DNA of 64,000 nt from Epiperipatus broadwayi (lineage: Eukaryota; Onychophora; Udeonychophora; Euonychophora; Peripatidae): NCBI GenBank assembly GCA_028023455.1, contig JAQFVV010006274.1, positions 2,916,001 through 2,980,000 of the forward strand, in the 5' to 3' direction. Both the position numbers and the translations under genes were made by a program. The notes below the pieces were generated by a model. That model was not told the DNA's origin, did no database searches, and was given only the letters and a program-made list of their open reading frames with translations. Positions 1-10,399 of the stretch are shown here, one piece after another. Position 1 is the first letter of the stretch; every line of letters begins with the position of its first letter.

Positions 1-689
1 GGACATGCAATTAAATCTATGAAATATAGAATATTTCATAAATTATGGAATTGTTATTACTGTTTTAAAAGAAGCAGATGAAAAATAGAAAAATTGTTAG
101 CAAAGCTATATACTATGTCTAAATAATAAACAGGTACCAAATGCTTAGAAGAATGTACTAAAGATATTGCTACTTTTAAAAAATAAAAGATATTAAAAAT
201 GATAGGATTGTGACATCATATCAATTTTATAAAAGATCTTTAATATGACCATTACATCTCTTATATAAAAGAATATAAACTTAAACCCATCAAAATTATA
301 AATTGAAATTAAAATTGATTTCAGCATGGTAAAAGGTCCATCCAAATATTAAGAGAAATTATAGATAAACCAATGAGTAGGTTTTATGCTTTGAATTTAT
401 ACATTTTGAGAAAACATTTAAATATAAGCATTTCAGAAGTAATTAAAGTTTTGAAACATCAAAACGAATATAAAAGATATGAAATTTAAAAAAATATTTT
501 TTAAACAATAGCAATTGTCTTTCTAATTATTTTAAAAACTAATATTTAAGGGTGTATGACAAAGTGATTCCATATCTGTAAAACTTTTACAGTATTTTTT
601 GATTAAAATGGCAAATAAAAATAAGTGAAGATTTTTTAATAAGTTATAGTTGCTTTAGTAATTAATGCTTTAAAGTTTTAGAAAATGTT

Positions 690-1310
690 ATAATTATTTG
701 TCAGATAAAGGTAAAAAAGTAAGACTAAAGATAAATGCTAAAAATAATAATGTTCAATGGTTTTCACATAAGAAGGAAATAATGTTTGATAATAATGAAT
801 TAGAAAATATTAACAATTACAAATATCTTGGGCATATCATTAACGCAGATAGAGACAAAAAGTATAAAATTAATCGTAGAATTATACTCCGATGAAATGA
901 TTTTTATAGAAATAATCTAATATTCATAGGAAATGTATTCGTGATTTAAAAATAAAGATTTTTTAATAGATTTATTTGATTAGTTCTTACTTATGAATAT
1001 GGATTGGAACTTAATTGAAAAGCATTGTCAGGATTATAGATCTACAATGATGAGGGGGGAAATATATGTTGGAAGCTCTGATGAAATATTGAAAGAGAAA
1101 TACATGTGGAGAAAACAATTAGGTATTACCGACAATATTGAAATAGAGCTCACTGGACAGACATATTATTAAGAAGCAATAGTTGAATGATTGAAGTTTT
1201 AAATTGGATCGCAAAAGATTGTAAAGGACTTAGAAATATATATATATTTCTAATATATAATGGATGAATAAAATAAATAAGTTTGCTGAAGTGATGTGAA
1301 GAAGGAAAGA
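690..1310 (+). pseudogene. Decayed LINE reverse transcriptase, C-terminal part
   Basis: A 65-codon open stretch at 698-895 reads like the end of the palm and the thumb of a LINE endonuclease/reverse transcriptase, with a run resembling NYKYLGHII and then INRRI. This is the usual 'F-K-Y-L-G ... E-I-R-R-R-I' block. Past the stop, broken frames continue the same protein: a segment like VLTYEYGLELN, and around 1170-1290 a segment like EVLNWIAKDCKG. The last piece matches the better-preserved LINE tail on the minus strand at 49,380-49,515 (EILNWISRDC), so both belong to one RTE-like family. Several stops and frameshifts show it is dead. Assignment to a LINE RT is fairly firm; the clade name is inference. 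Confidence 0.6.
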
Positions 1311-1320
1311 TATGGGTGGT

Positions 1321-2820
1321 AGATATTAGTTTAAACTTGGAAAGATATTTTTGCAATAGATCGCTAATAGATGAAAATAATAGTGATAACAATATATATA
1401 CAGTTAAAGAAATATTTTTTCTTAGATTTATTTCTAAGAGGGAAATAAATTATTTTGCTTTCACTAAAATGACTTTTTGATCTTAAAATCTATCAAAAAC
1501 TCAGCAATATTTGTTTCTAAAAACATTAGTTAAGTTGATTGTTTTAACCATTATTATTTGATTCATTTCTATTTATGATATTTTTTTTCCAATTACACTG
1601 AGTAAATGGGGGGTTTTTTTAATCAATTTTTTTTGAAATCTATTAGTTTTTCTTAAAAACTGAGAACTAATTTTATAAAATCTTGAAATGATTATGTATT
1701 ATTTTTTAAATATTAGCTTAAATAGAAAGAAACTCCAGAATGTTACAAAAATAGTTTTTAGTTGCTTCCTATTCAATCATTATCAGTAGTAATCTATTTT
1801 GTTATATAGGCATAGAAGTGTAAAGTAGTCTTTTTAACTGAGAAAAATTGCATTAGAGATAACCATTCATCAAACATCTTTACTTTATTATTGTATTGAA
1901 GCTAATGATGCGAAATCAATCCAACCCATTTGCCCAATTATAAAGATTTGACATTAAGTGAGTAATAATATATTTTAATATACTTTTGACTTGGTTTTTC
2001 TTTAAAATCTGCATTAAGGTAATAATCTATTTTGCAACACTCCAAAATAGATAGAATATCATCAATTCAAATACTTAATATTCAAAAACTATTATATAAG
2101 CAAAATTTCAATAGTTGGCTTTAACTTTTAATAATGAATAATATAATTTATATATACATTTACAAATAAAATTAAAAAAAGGCAAATTTAATAAATATTT
2201 ATAAGTTGAGAAGTCTAATTTTTAACAGACTTTGTATTTTGAGAAAAAGAGATAGATTTATTATTAAAATCCACAAAATTCAAATCTGAAAAAAAAAATC
2301 AAATATCGTAGATTTTAGATTAAATAAATGTTTTTGTTTTCAGTTAACATACTAATTAATTGTGTAACAGTCAGATTTCTAGGTTGGTTTTTGAATATTG
2401 AGTTTTATTGGTGAAAAGTACTGGCTTATACATACCCATCTAATAGACATTTTTATTTTTACTATGCTATTAACTTAGAACAGTTTAAACTTTTGAGACA
2501 TTATCATAATCAACAGCACACATAATTTTAGAAGCCAAAAAGATGAAGTTTTTGTTTGTATATGCATCTTGATAACTATTTTATGAAGTCACTTATAAAC
2601 TATTCCAAAAAATTACTATCATAAAAATGAAATCAATGTTGGAACTAATATACATCTTTGATTAGTAACAATTTTCATTTTAATTGCCACAAACTTCCAC
2701 CACCATTAGAAGCTATATAAAACAATAAATTTTGATGGATAACAAGTTAATTTCAAACACTGTCACAAAATCTTTGACAGTTAATTGTGGCAAATAAAAT
2801 CAATTAAAGTAATATATAAA
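1321..2820. other. AT-rich interval, no gene seen
   Basis: Homopolymer-rich, AT-rich sequence with stops in all frames. I see no coding region, RNA gene or clear repeat boundary. The right part (from about 2440) may be the downstream end of the decayed minus-strand LINE described next. Confidence 0.4.
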
Positions 2821-2824
2821 TTGT

Positions 2825-3420
2825 TTAATCATTCTTGACTAGAAGCAACTTATTTGACAATTCTTGCATGTACTTGACTATTGTTGGAGACAATAATATT
2901 TCACAATAATTATTATTATATGGTCTACTTTCTTTATTTTTATAAACAGAAATAATTAAAAGGAATCTTAAGATCAAAAGACACAGCTTTAAGGTTATCC
3001 ATGTATTCCTTAAAAAAAGAATCACTCTATTTTAAAACTTCCCAGGTCTTATAGATTTTCTATTTTTGAGATTACAGAGAACTATTTTAAAATGCTTGAT
3101 ACCATTATCAAAATCTAAATGAGCAGAAAAAATAACTATATTGTTAAAGACCATAATATAAATTCTTATATTATTATTCAAAATGTAATTACTTATTCCT
3201 TTTCCTTCAAAATACTTCATTATTACATAAAAACTGTTTTTTTTTATTTATTTAGTATGATCATGACATTTTAAAACTGCTATATGTTATTTTCAAATGA
3301 GCCAATGACTGTAATTTTTTTGCAGTTTTAATCCACTAAACATTTTACGTTTTGTTGTTATGTATTGAACTTCTGCTTTTAAATCTTTAAGTGTGAAATT
3401 TTACATTCAGTTTATGATTT
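2825..3420 (-). pseudogene. Decayed LINE endonuclease/reverse transcriptase fragment
   Basis: Read on the minus strand, 3420-3300 gives a segment like LKDLKAEVQYITTKRK, the helical linker typical of LINE endonuclease/RT proteins. Further downstream, 3025-2825 gives SVYKNKESRPYNNNYCEI and then LLSPTIVK and NKLLL. This corresponds to the RT finger block 'Y-K-N-K-G ... N-Y-R-G-I-S-L-L-S ... L-L-N-R-L'. A second copy with the same two landmarks lies at 12,830-13,500. Stops and frameshifts separate the pieces, so no protein is made. LINE identity is inferred from the order of the two motifs. Confidence 0.5.
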
Positions 3421-3841
3421 TTTAAAGCAAAGAATGCTACCTTTCTTTTTTTTCTGTTTACAAATTACTAATTCTATTACTAACAAAAATCTTTTTTAAA
3501 ACTGAATCAACAAATAAATTTATTTATATCTATATTACACTCTTTAAGAAAATTCTGTACCATAATAACAGGGACTCATTATAGTTTATGAATAGCTCTA
3601 AAATTCAGGTACTAGAATAAATCGAGCACAGAGAGTGATTTTAAGCAATGACAAATTATGAGAATGATGACCAAGTTTTATTGCTTCATCATAATATTTT
3701 ATTACCTTAGTTACTCTGCCTGCCCTTAGACAAAACATTGGACATACCTCAGTAATATGACAAGTTTATAAACAGTCTTGAAATTCATCAGTTATTAGTA
3801 ATTGCTTCTAAACATAAATGTCATATTTCCTACCAATATGT

Positions 3842-3849
3842 TTAGAATA

Positions 3850-3887
<38 letters not shown>

Positions 3888-3898
3888 TATTCTAAATA
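3842..3898. repeat. Inverted repeat centred on a TA array
   Basis: A (TA)n tract is flanked by TTAGAATAATGTG on the left and its near reverse complement ending ATTATTCTAA on the right. A second (TA)n run follows to about 3918. Same architecture as the TA-centred palindromes near 48.8 and 49.5 kb. Confidence 0.6.
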
Positions 3899-4870
3899 TA
3901 TATATATATATATATATTGAAACAGATACACTGTTTCACATATAAATTTAAAAGATCTCCACCTCCCAAATTAAAATGACACAGGTTAAATTTAAATCAG
4001 ACTAGCAATATGTCAAAAATAAAAAAGACTAATTATACTAAATATTTTAAAGTATAAATCTTTCTTTATTAAAATTAATAAATTCAAAGTTAAAAATCAT
4101 TTAAATAAAAATTTCTTTATTGCTTTCAGTTCATTTTATATTTCAGAAGAATAATTTGTAAGGCAGAATGGCAGTAATTTAACAATAATTAAAAAATGAG
4201 AAAATTAATTAAAAATTTGAAAACACCTAGCCAGATAAGTAAAAACAGTTTGATCCCACCAAAATAGAATAGCCAATGATATGGGATTAATGGCATGAAC
4301 ATGGATGAAAACACACCAAAAACCAATTGGACTCAGGAGGCACATCAGGTGAATCTGTTCTGATAGAGAGAAAAGTATATATAGGTTGGAGAATTCAGAT
4401 TAGAAAAAAAGACAATATTATTTTTTGAAAGAGATGATTGTCAACAATTTTTATTAAGAATTTTGAAATTACTAGAAAAGTGAATTTAACCCTCAAACAG
4501 TTCCATGAAGAATCAGTGTAATATGGGAAGTTAGCCCATTTTATCTTTATCCACTACCATGAAGTAAACCTCCAGTGCCTGTCCAATCCTTTAATGCTGT
4601 TCAAATTCAAGACCCTCCTCCCCATTATTTAGAAACAGCAATAAATGAAGACCTTAGTTAAAAGGTAAGCATTAGAAAATAATTCAATTATTTATTCTAT
4701 AATAGTAATAATGTTTCACCTATAAATTATTAATTCTATAATAAGTTAACAATAGAAAATTAATGAAATAATATGAAAACATTAATTGTGTTATATGTTC
4801 AAAATTATAAATGTTATACAAATATGGAATGGCTGATAACAAACTTATGTGTAAAAATATACATCTGTGT

Positions 4871-5140
4871 TTGACTGAATAATAATTATCTACAAACATG
4901 AAATTGTTATATATTAGAACAATTAAACGATGATGATTTATAAATGTTTAAATGCTTACCTGAATAATCCACATTTGGATAAAGTGATAAGACCCATGTC
5001 TATATTTGACTGAATAATAATTATTTACAAACATGAAATTGTTATATATTAGAATAATTAAATGATAATGAATTATAAAGGCCTATACGCATATCTGAAT
5101 AAACCACACCCGAATAAAGCTATAAAACCTATGTATATGT
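4871..5140. repeat. 135-bp tandem duplication
   Basis: TTGACTGAATAATAATTAT begins at 4871 and again at 5006. The two 135-bp units stay alignable through ACAAACATGAAATTGTTATA and the trailing ACCYATGT segment, with scattered substitutions and indels. No coding capacity is seen. Confidence 0.7.
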
Positions 5141-5611
5141 ATACTTGATAAAAAAAAGAGATTTTTGACTCCTTCACACAAGATGAATTGAAATGAGCTT
5201 TCATTTGATACAAATGATGAACTCTATTGGAAGGACTTATCAGTAATTATTGTTAATAAAATTGTTGTTATTAAAAATTAATTTTAGTCTTCAATTCCAT
5301 TTTGTATCACTAATCATTTATTGCATCCTGCTCACAAGAATCTCATGCCTCCTGAGCTGTGTTTGGCATAACCAGACAATGGTAAGTAAGGTTGTAGTGA
5401 GATGAAACTCTACTGGCACCATTTGGGAAACCAAACACATAAATTTCTAGATGCTTCCAGTCTCTATGGTGCTAAATTTTCTGATGAGCAGGAAATATTG
5501 TTGTAGGTGGTGTGACGTCTGCATTGGGGAATGCCAATTGATAGTTCCTTCCTGAAATATGCTCATCAGAAAATAAAACCAACCAAGAGTGAGGTTGGGT
5601 GTTGTCTGGTT

Positions 5612-5614
<3 letters not shown>

Positions 5615-5676
<62 letters not shown>
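5615..5676. repeat. (TA)n microsatellite
   Basis: About 60 bp of uninterrupted alternating TA. It lies at the end of an unidentified 300-bp segment (5330-5614) that contains the near-inverted pair TTTTCTGATGAGCA / TGCTCATCAGAAAA. The open frames across it merely encode Ile-Tyr repeats. Confidence 0.85.
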
Positions 5677-5678
<2 letters not shown>

Positions 5679-5958
5679 AAAGTCAACCTTGAAAATGGTG
5701 GTTGCTAGTCCATCGAAATATCTGTTTATAATGCAAAATAGCACATGGTTTAATCCCAAAAATAATGAATTATTTTTATAATGTAAAATATAATCATTTT
5801 TAAATAGTAAATACTATTTAGTAAATAATATATACTCCCATTTCAATATTTATCAGCATTAATATTGGAGTGTGAATATGTATTATTTACTATAACAGCA
5901 TTTACAATTTAAAGACGATTGTATTTAACATTATATCTACATATATTCATGTTATTAT

Positions 5959-6090
5959 ATATATATAAACAAAAAAAGACTTATAAATCCAAGAAATAAT
6001 ATTATATTTCAACCAGAGGACTGGTTTTCATCAGAAAGAAATATAATATTATTTCTTGGATTTATAAGTCTTTTTTTGTTTTTATATATA
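5959..6090. repeat. Small foldback element with hammerhead-like loop
   Basis: Arms of about 50 bp (5959-6009 and 6040-6090) are nearly perfect reverse complements, sharing CTTATAAATCCAAGAAATAA. On the minus strand the centre (6034-6007) reads CTGATGA, one extra A, AACCAG, loop TCCT, CTGGTT, GAAA. This matches the hammerhead order of CUGANGA, stem II and GAAA. A convincing stem III plus cleavage triplet is not visible, so ribozyme status is uncertain. A long TA array follows immediately. Confidence 0.6.
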
Positions 6091-6101
6091 TTTCCTTTGG
6101 T

Positions 6102-6102
<1 letters not shown>

Positions 6103-6194
<92 letters not shown>
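6103..6194. repeat. (TA)n microsatellite
   Basis: About 90 bp of alternating TA directly abutting the 5959-6090 foldback. Confidence 0.9.
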
Positions 6195-6197
<3 letters not shown>

Positions 6198-8110
6198 TGA
6201 CTTATATAGAATAACAACTCATAGGTTGTTATTGTTTTGAGTGTCTATGCATTCAAGATTTATTTTAGCAATTTTTTGTACATAGATAATCAATTCATGA
6301 TTACACAAAAAATCTTAATTTAGATTATTTGAATTCAGTAGTTAAAAAGTTTTAGACAAAGTTTAGGTTCTTATCAATACATATATTAAAATATCCCCCC
6401 CAAAAAATCAGTTTTTTGCTGATGAATATAATAATATTATCCAACAAAAAAATTTAAAAATTTTCCTCTAAACATTCTGAATGAAATGTGTACATTAGAA
6501 CACTAACAATGGGCCCATGTATCATTGTGCCAACAATTTTTAATATTATTGAATATTTATCATACATCTAGAAGACAAAAATAGAAAATTTCAAATTAGA
6601 CTTCACAAAGATTCGAACACTATAAAATGTTTTTTTTCTTGAAGATCTGCCTTAAAAAAAAAAAAAACTTGAATCCATTTGCCCATTCATTTTAACTTTT
6701 TTCTATATAAAAAAATTAATAACAGAATCTATATCAATCTTTAATCTTGTCAGATTTTTTAACTATAAGCATTATCTTTGGATTTAACTCTTGAAAAGTT
6801 TAAATTATGCAATGTTGTTCTGATATACTCTTATTTAATCTGTAAATAGTTGCAAAGTTGAAGCATTCTAAGGTAGTAACTTCATTTTTATTGTTTGAGT
6901 ATTGTGGAATCATTTTCATTTTTTTACTTGCATTTTGACAAGTCTCAATCTTTTTTTATATTTGATCACAGACCTATTTTGTCTCCAACAGCATTTTTAA
7001 TCATCCATTTACATAGATACTGCTTTTTAATATACATATTATTTTTATTTCCCTCTTTATGTACATAAATTCCGCAATTCTTCCTAAATTATTAAAATCA
7101 CCTATTCTGATCTAATATTTGTTCCACTTTAGATTATTATTTTCAGATTCATTATCATATAGCCTAGTAGATTTAGCTTATCACTAACTTTAGAAAAACT
7201 GTGTTTTCTCATAAGTATTATAATGTTAATTTGTTTCCTAAAGAGTGCTTGTATGAAATTACTTTTTTTAGTTTTATGTTATATCATAAATACTTTAAAT
7301 CATAATATTATACAAATTATTCAGTCCACACACAAAAATATATAAATCTAGTTTTTCTAACAATTTGATCTTTTCAGGTTAGAGTGCTTAAGTTTTGACC
7401 AACATTACAACCTATAATATTTAATAATTGTCTTTCATTCATGAAAACACATTATAAATGTAACACAAATAGACCCTTTTATCAAATTTAGTAGTTGATA
7501 GAAATCATTGGTTTTTTTTATTTTCTGTCTGCACTGATGACAGTTGTCATTATTTTTTGGTATTGAAGCAAAATTTTTTACTTTGTCAGAATATTTTTTA
7601 TAATCATCTGATAAAATGAATAAACAAGCTAACTTTATTGATACTCATTAATAAAAAAGGATATGAAGTTGTTTTGGTCAAATGATAATACTAATTCAGT
7701 TGAAATGAATTTTGGAAGTTTATATTTTTCATTTATCTGAGAATCATATATTGTTTGCTCCATTAATTAAAATATAAATAGAACCTCATTTAACTATAAA
7801 AGATTATTGAAATATTACTTAAACATCAAACAATAAATATTACTTTAGATATTTTCAATTTTTAATTTTTTTTTATCAGCACACATCCTCAAATTCCAAC
7901 TCATCACAATTATTCACCACCACAAAAATTCAGACTAGCTTTCTCACTATAAATGCATTGCATGAATAAGTTTTACTTGTCAGACTAGTGAGAGGCATAG
8001 ACATATTTGTAATATATCTAATTACAATATTTTTTAAATCTATATATACTGAAATATTATATATATGATAAACAAAGCAAATTATAAATTTCATAACTTG
8101 CTTTTAGCTT
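6195..8110. other. AT-rich interval, one weak protein trace
   Basis: Mostly AT-rich sequence without recognisable features, apart from the possible zinc-finger remnant on the minus strand at 7440-7650 listed separately. Confidence 0.4.
7440..7650 (-). pseudogene. Possible CDCA7-like zinc-finger remnant
   Basis: Between two stops on the minus strand lies a frame of about 68 codons containing YSDKVKNFA, then NDNCHQCRQK, then GSICVTF. The heptad CHQCRQK is the hallmark opening of the CDCA7-type CXXC zinc finger (zf-4CXXC_R1). In that family it is preceded by a helix like 'S-E-K-V-Y-N' and followed about 20 residues later by G-Q-F-C. The spacing here is close, but the following CRN and CGPC cysteines are not preserved and nothing convincing continues downstream. 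It could be a decayed processed copy or exon, or chance. There is no start codon and no splice evidence. Confidence 0.3.
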
Positions 8111-8116
8111 GCATTT

Positions 8117-8394
8117 TATGATCACTAGATGGAGCTTTGCCTATAGCTCCTAACAAGCTTTTGTTTACATAAACACCAAGAGAGATAGAATTCAATATCT
8201 CTTTTGTTATCTCCACCTCCAAACTAGATCTAGTTTCTAGTCTCCCAATCCTTCACTGATGTGAGCCAACTAGCTCGAAACCAGCTGGTCTGGAGGCAGA
8301 GACAATGAAAGAGATATTGAATTCTATCTCTCTCAGCATTTATGTAAACAAAAGCTTGTTAGGAGCTATTGGTAAAGCTCCATCTAGTAATCAT
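8117..8394. repeat. Foldback element with hammerhead-like core
   Basis: Arms of about 110 bp (8117-8226 and 8285-8394) are near-perfect inverted copies sharing TAGATGGAGCTTTGCC, AACAAGCTTTTGTTTACATA and GAGATAGAATTCAATATCTC. The central 60 bp holds a hammerhead-type motif on the plus strand (8250-8296). The left arm retains only the 3' half of the motif on the minus strand (GAAACTAG, then TTTGGAGG). No protein is encoded. Confidence 0.85.
8250..8296 (+). ncRNA. Hammerhead-ribozyme-like motif (type I, core A9 changed)
   Basis: In order: stem I strand CCTTCA (8250-8255); core CTGATGT (8256-8262, where the consensus ends in A); stem II GAGC / loop CAACTA / GCTC (8263-8276); GAAA (8277-8280); stem III CC / AGCT / GG with A-U closure; cleavage triplet GTC ending at 8290; stem I partner TGGAGG (8291-8296), which pairs fully with CCTTCA through one G-U. 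Every element is contiguous and correctly ordered. The change of the invariant A9 to T predicts loss of activity. Stem sequences differ from the 17-kb and 37-kb motifs by compensatory pairs, which supports a real RNA fold. Confidence 0.65.
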
Positions 8395-8399
8395 ATATA

Positions 8400-10110
8400 T
8401 ATATATGACATCTTACTGCACCTTTAATTCATTTGACAACTAATGAAGGTTATTCATAAAATTTATCTATAGAAAAATTCTGATTTTAAAAATAAATACT
8501 AATTCTTAATACTGAAATTAATATCTTTAAATACATATGTACATTTTATTCTATCTTTACAAGATGACTTTAATAGCAATAAACTTTCAACAAATCATAG
8601 ATAGAAAATAAATGCAAGTAAAAATAGAAATAAATATACCACTAAGAAGCATAAAATCTTGAAACTTTAGTATATTTTGATCAAGCAATACATAGTTGTG
8701 ATTATACAAATAGTTAACTTTTATCATATTATGTGTATTATAAGAATTATATTTTAGACATATCTTATTCTAGATAAACACATAATCAAGTCAGATATGG
8801 TCAAAACAATACAATCTAAAAAATGTAGGATTACAAGGATAACTTAAAGACATAAAAATACCTGATTCAAAATCTTACAGTTTAGGATAGTATAATTTGA
8901 AAATAAAATTTATGAAGATATATTTGCATTTAAATGTACGAGCAGATAAAAAGATTTTGTTATAATCCAAAGTATCAGCATATCAAAGCTGAACTGGGAT
9001 AGAGTTAATAATGTATTATCTGTTGATAATAAATTAATATTAGCAGGCTTCATGATTAAGATGTAATCAAAATGAATGGCGATATATTACACTCTGTAAT
9101 CAAGTTAAGAATATGATATTGGTTATTAATATGCAATCAATCTTGCGGTAGTATTTAATTATCTCCGGTTGGGATGCTGATTATGAATTTATATAAATCT
9201 GAAATTTGTAGAAACTGATTAATTATGGCAGTTTTGTTAAATCTAACTATCTGATAGCGGTAGTTAGATAATAAATAGACAAATTACAATAAACTGTGAA
9301 CAAATAACTACATGTACAATTATAAATTAAATGGATTGTTATATTACATTAACTGAATTATTAAAAAATAATCTGAATCAGATGCATATATATAAAGAGT
9401 ATATACAGTCAGAGAGTCGGTAGAAATTATGATAACAAAAATATTAATAATAAGTAAGTAAAGATTTGACAAAATAATAGAGTATTTTTATATAATTGAA
9501 AAAACACACAAAAAAACAAATCTTTATTGAGGAATTAAAAACAACAACAGCAAAAAAGGATAATAGTATAGAGGATGTTTGCAGTAATAAAGATGATGAT
9601 AGATAAATTATTAGAATAATTAGTACTTAATCTATGTGTAAGACTAAAAACAGTTTTATCATTTTTTAGATCAACATATCAAAGTTATTAATAGTTATTA
9701 GATTAGAGATTGTTATTAGGCCAGAATTAGATTTTAAACTCGGTTGAACATTTGAATACCTTTTATTGTTATAAACTCCGATATCTTGATTCATTTGTTT
9801 AAGGAAGAATTAATCATGTTTAGCAGATTTTAATATTATAATATATCTAAAATAATAATCAACTTGACTTTATTTTCTAATTGCAGAACTTGTTTTCATC
9901 TTGATATATAAATAAGTTTTACGGTGATTCACAACATTTTTTTTCCAATTATCAAATTATTATTATTTACATAAGAATGTTTTAGAACAATAAAAAAGTA
10001 ATCGCTATAAGAATTCCTAGTATAAAATTCATTAAAACTGAATCAGCAGCTGAACTTTCTACTTGTTTTTCCTAGATGTGGAATAAATACATAAACATAT
10101 TTTCCATCTA
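8400..10110. other. AT-rich interval, no gene seen
   Basis: AT-rich sequence with frequent stops in all frames. No coding or RNA feature is supported. Confidence 0.4.
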
Positions 10111-10111
10111 A

Positions 10112-10381
10112 AGAAATTTATATTTATTGTGTAACCTCACTGTAAAAAGAGAAAGCTGTCCAACAAATACGATCGACCCAAGAGTCAGTAAACAAAGGCC
10201 GGTCCACCCTATCAACAACCAGGAGTACTTAATGAAATGTAGTTGTACAAGAACGTGTTTCTCTTTGATTGACTCAATTAGCCCTGAGGATTTACTCAGT
10301 GATGATCATATCCTTAATGATTTCTGGTCACAGACAGAGAAAAAGACGGAAAATTGTTCTGCTTCTTCGGGGATAGTATGA
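10112..10381 (+). CDS. Possible small host exon or ORF, unidentified
   Basis: A frame open for about 90 codons ends at TGA 10,379-10,381, in a block whose base composition is clearly richer in G+C than its surroundings. The C-terminal part is acidic and protein-like (LIDSISPEDLLSDDHILND, then FWSQTEKKTEN). The first ATG in frame is at about residue 36 (MKCSCTRTCF); earlier codons would need a non-ATG start or an upstream exon. A pyrimidine-rich tract ending TTTTTCCTAG lies about 40 bp upstream but is not in frame. I do not recognise the protein. It could be a terminal coding exon, a conserved non-coding block or part of a transposon. Confidence 0.25.
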   Translation, partial: RNLYLLCNLTVKRESCPTNTIDPRVSKQRPVHPINNQEYLMKCSCTRTCFSLIDSISPEDLLSDDHILNDFWSQTEKKTENCSASSGIV

Positions 10382-10399
10382 GTAATATTCCCCCCTCCC

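Noticed and set aside
5470-5580. CTGATGAGCAGGAAATA, hammerhead-like
   Set aside because: Only two bases separate the core from the next box, so no stem II can form.
5447-5781. ORFs rich in Ile-Tyr repeats on both strands
   Set aside because: They are translations of the (TA)n microsatellite.
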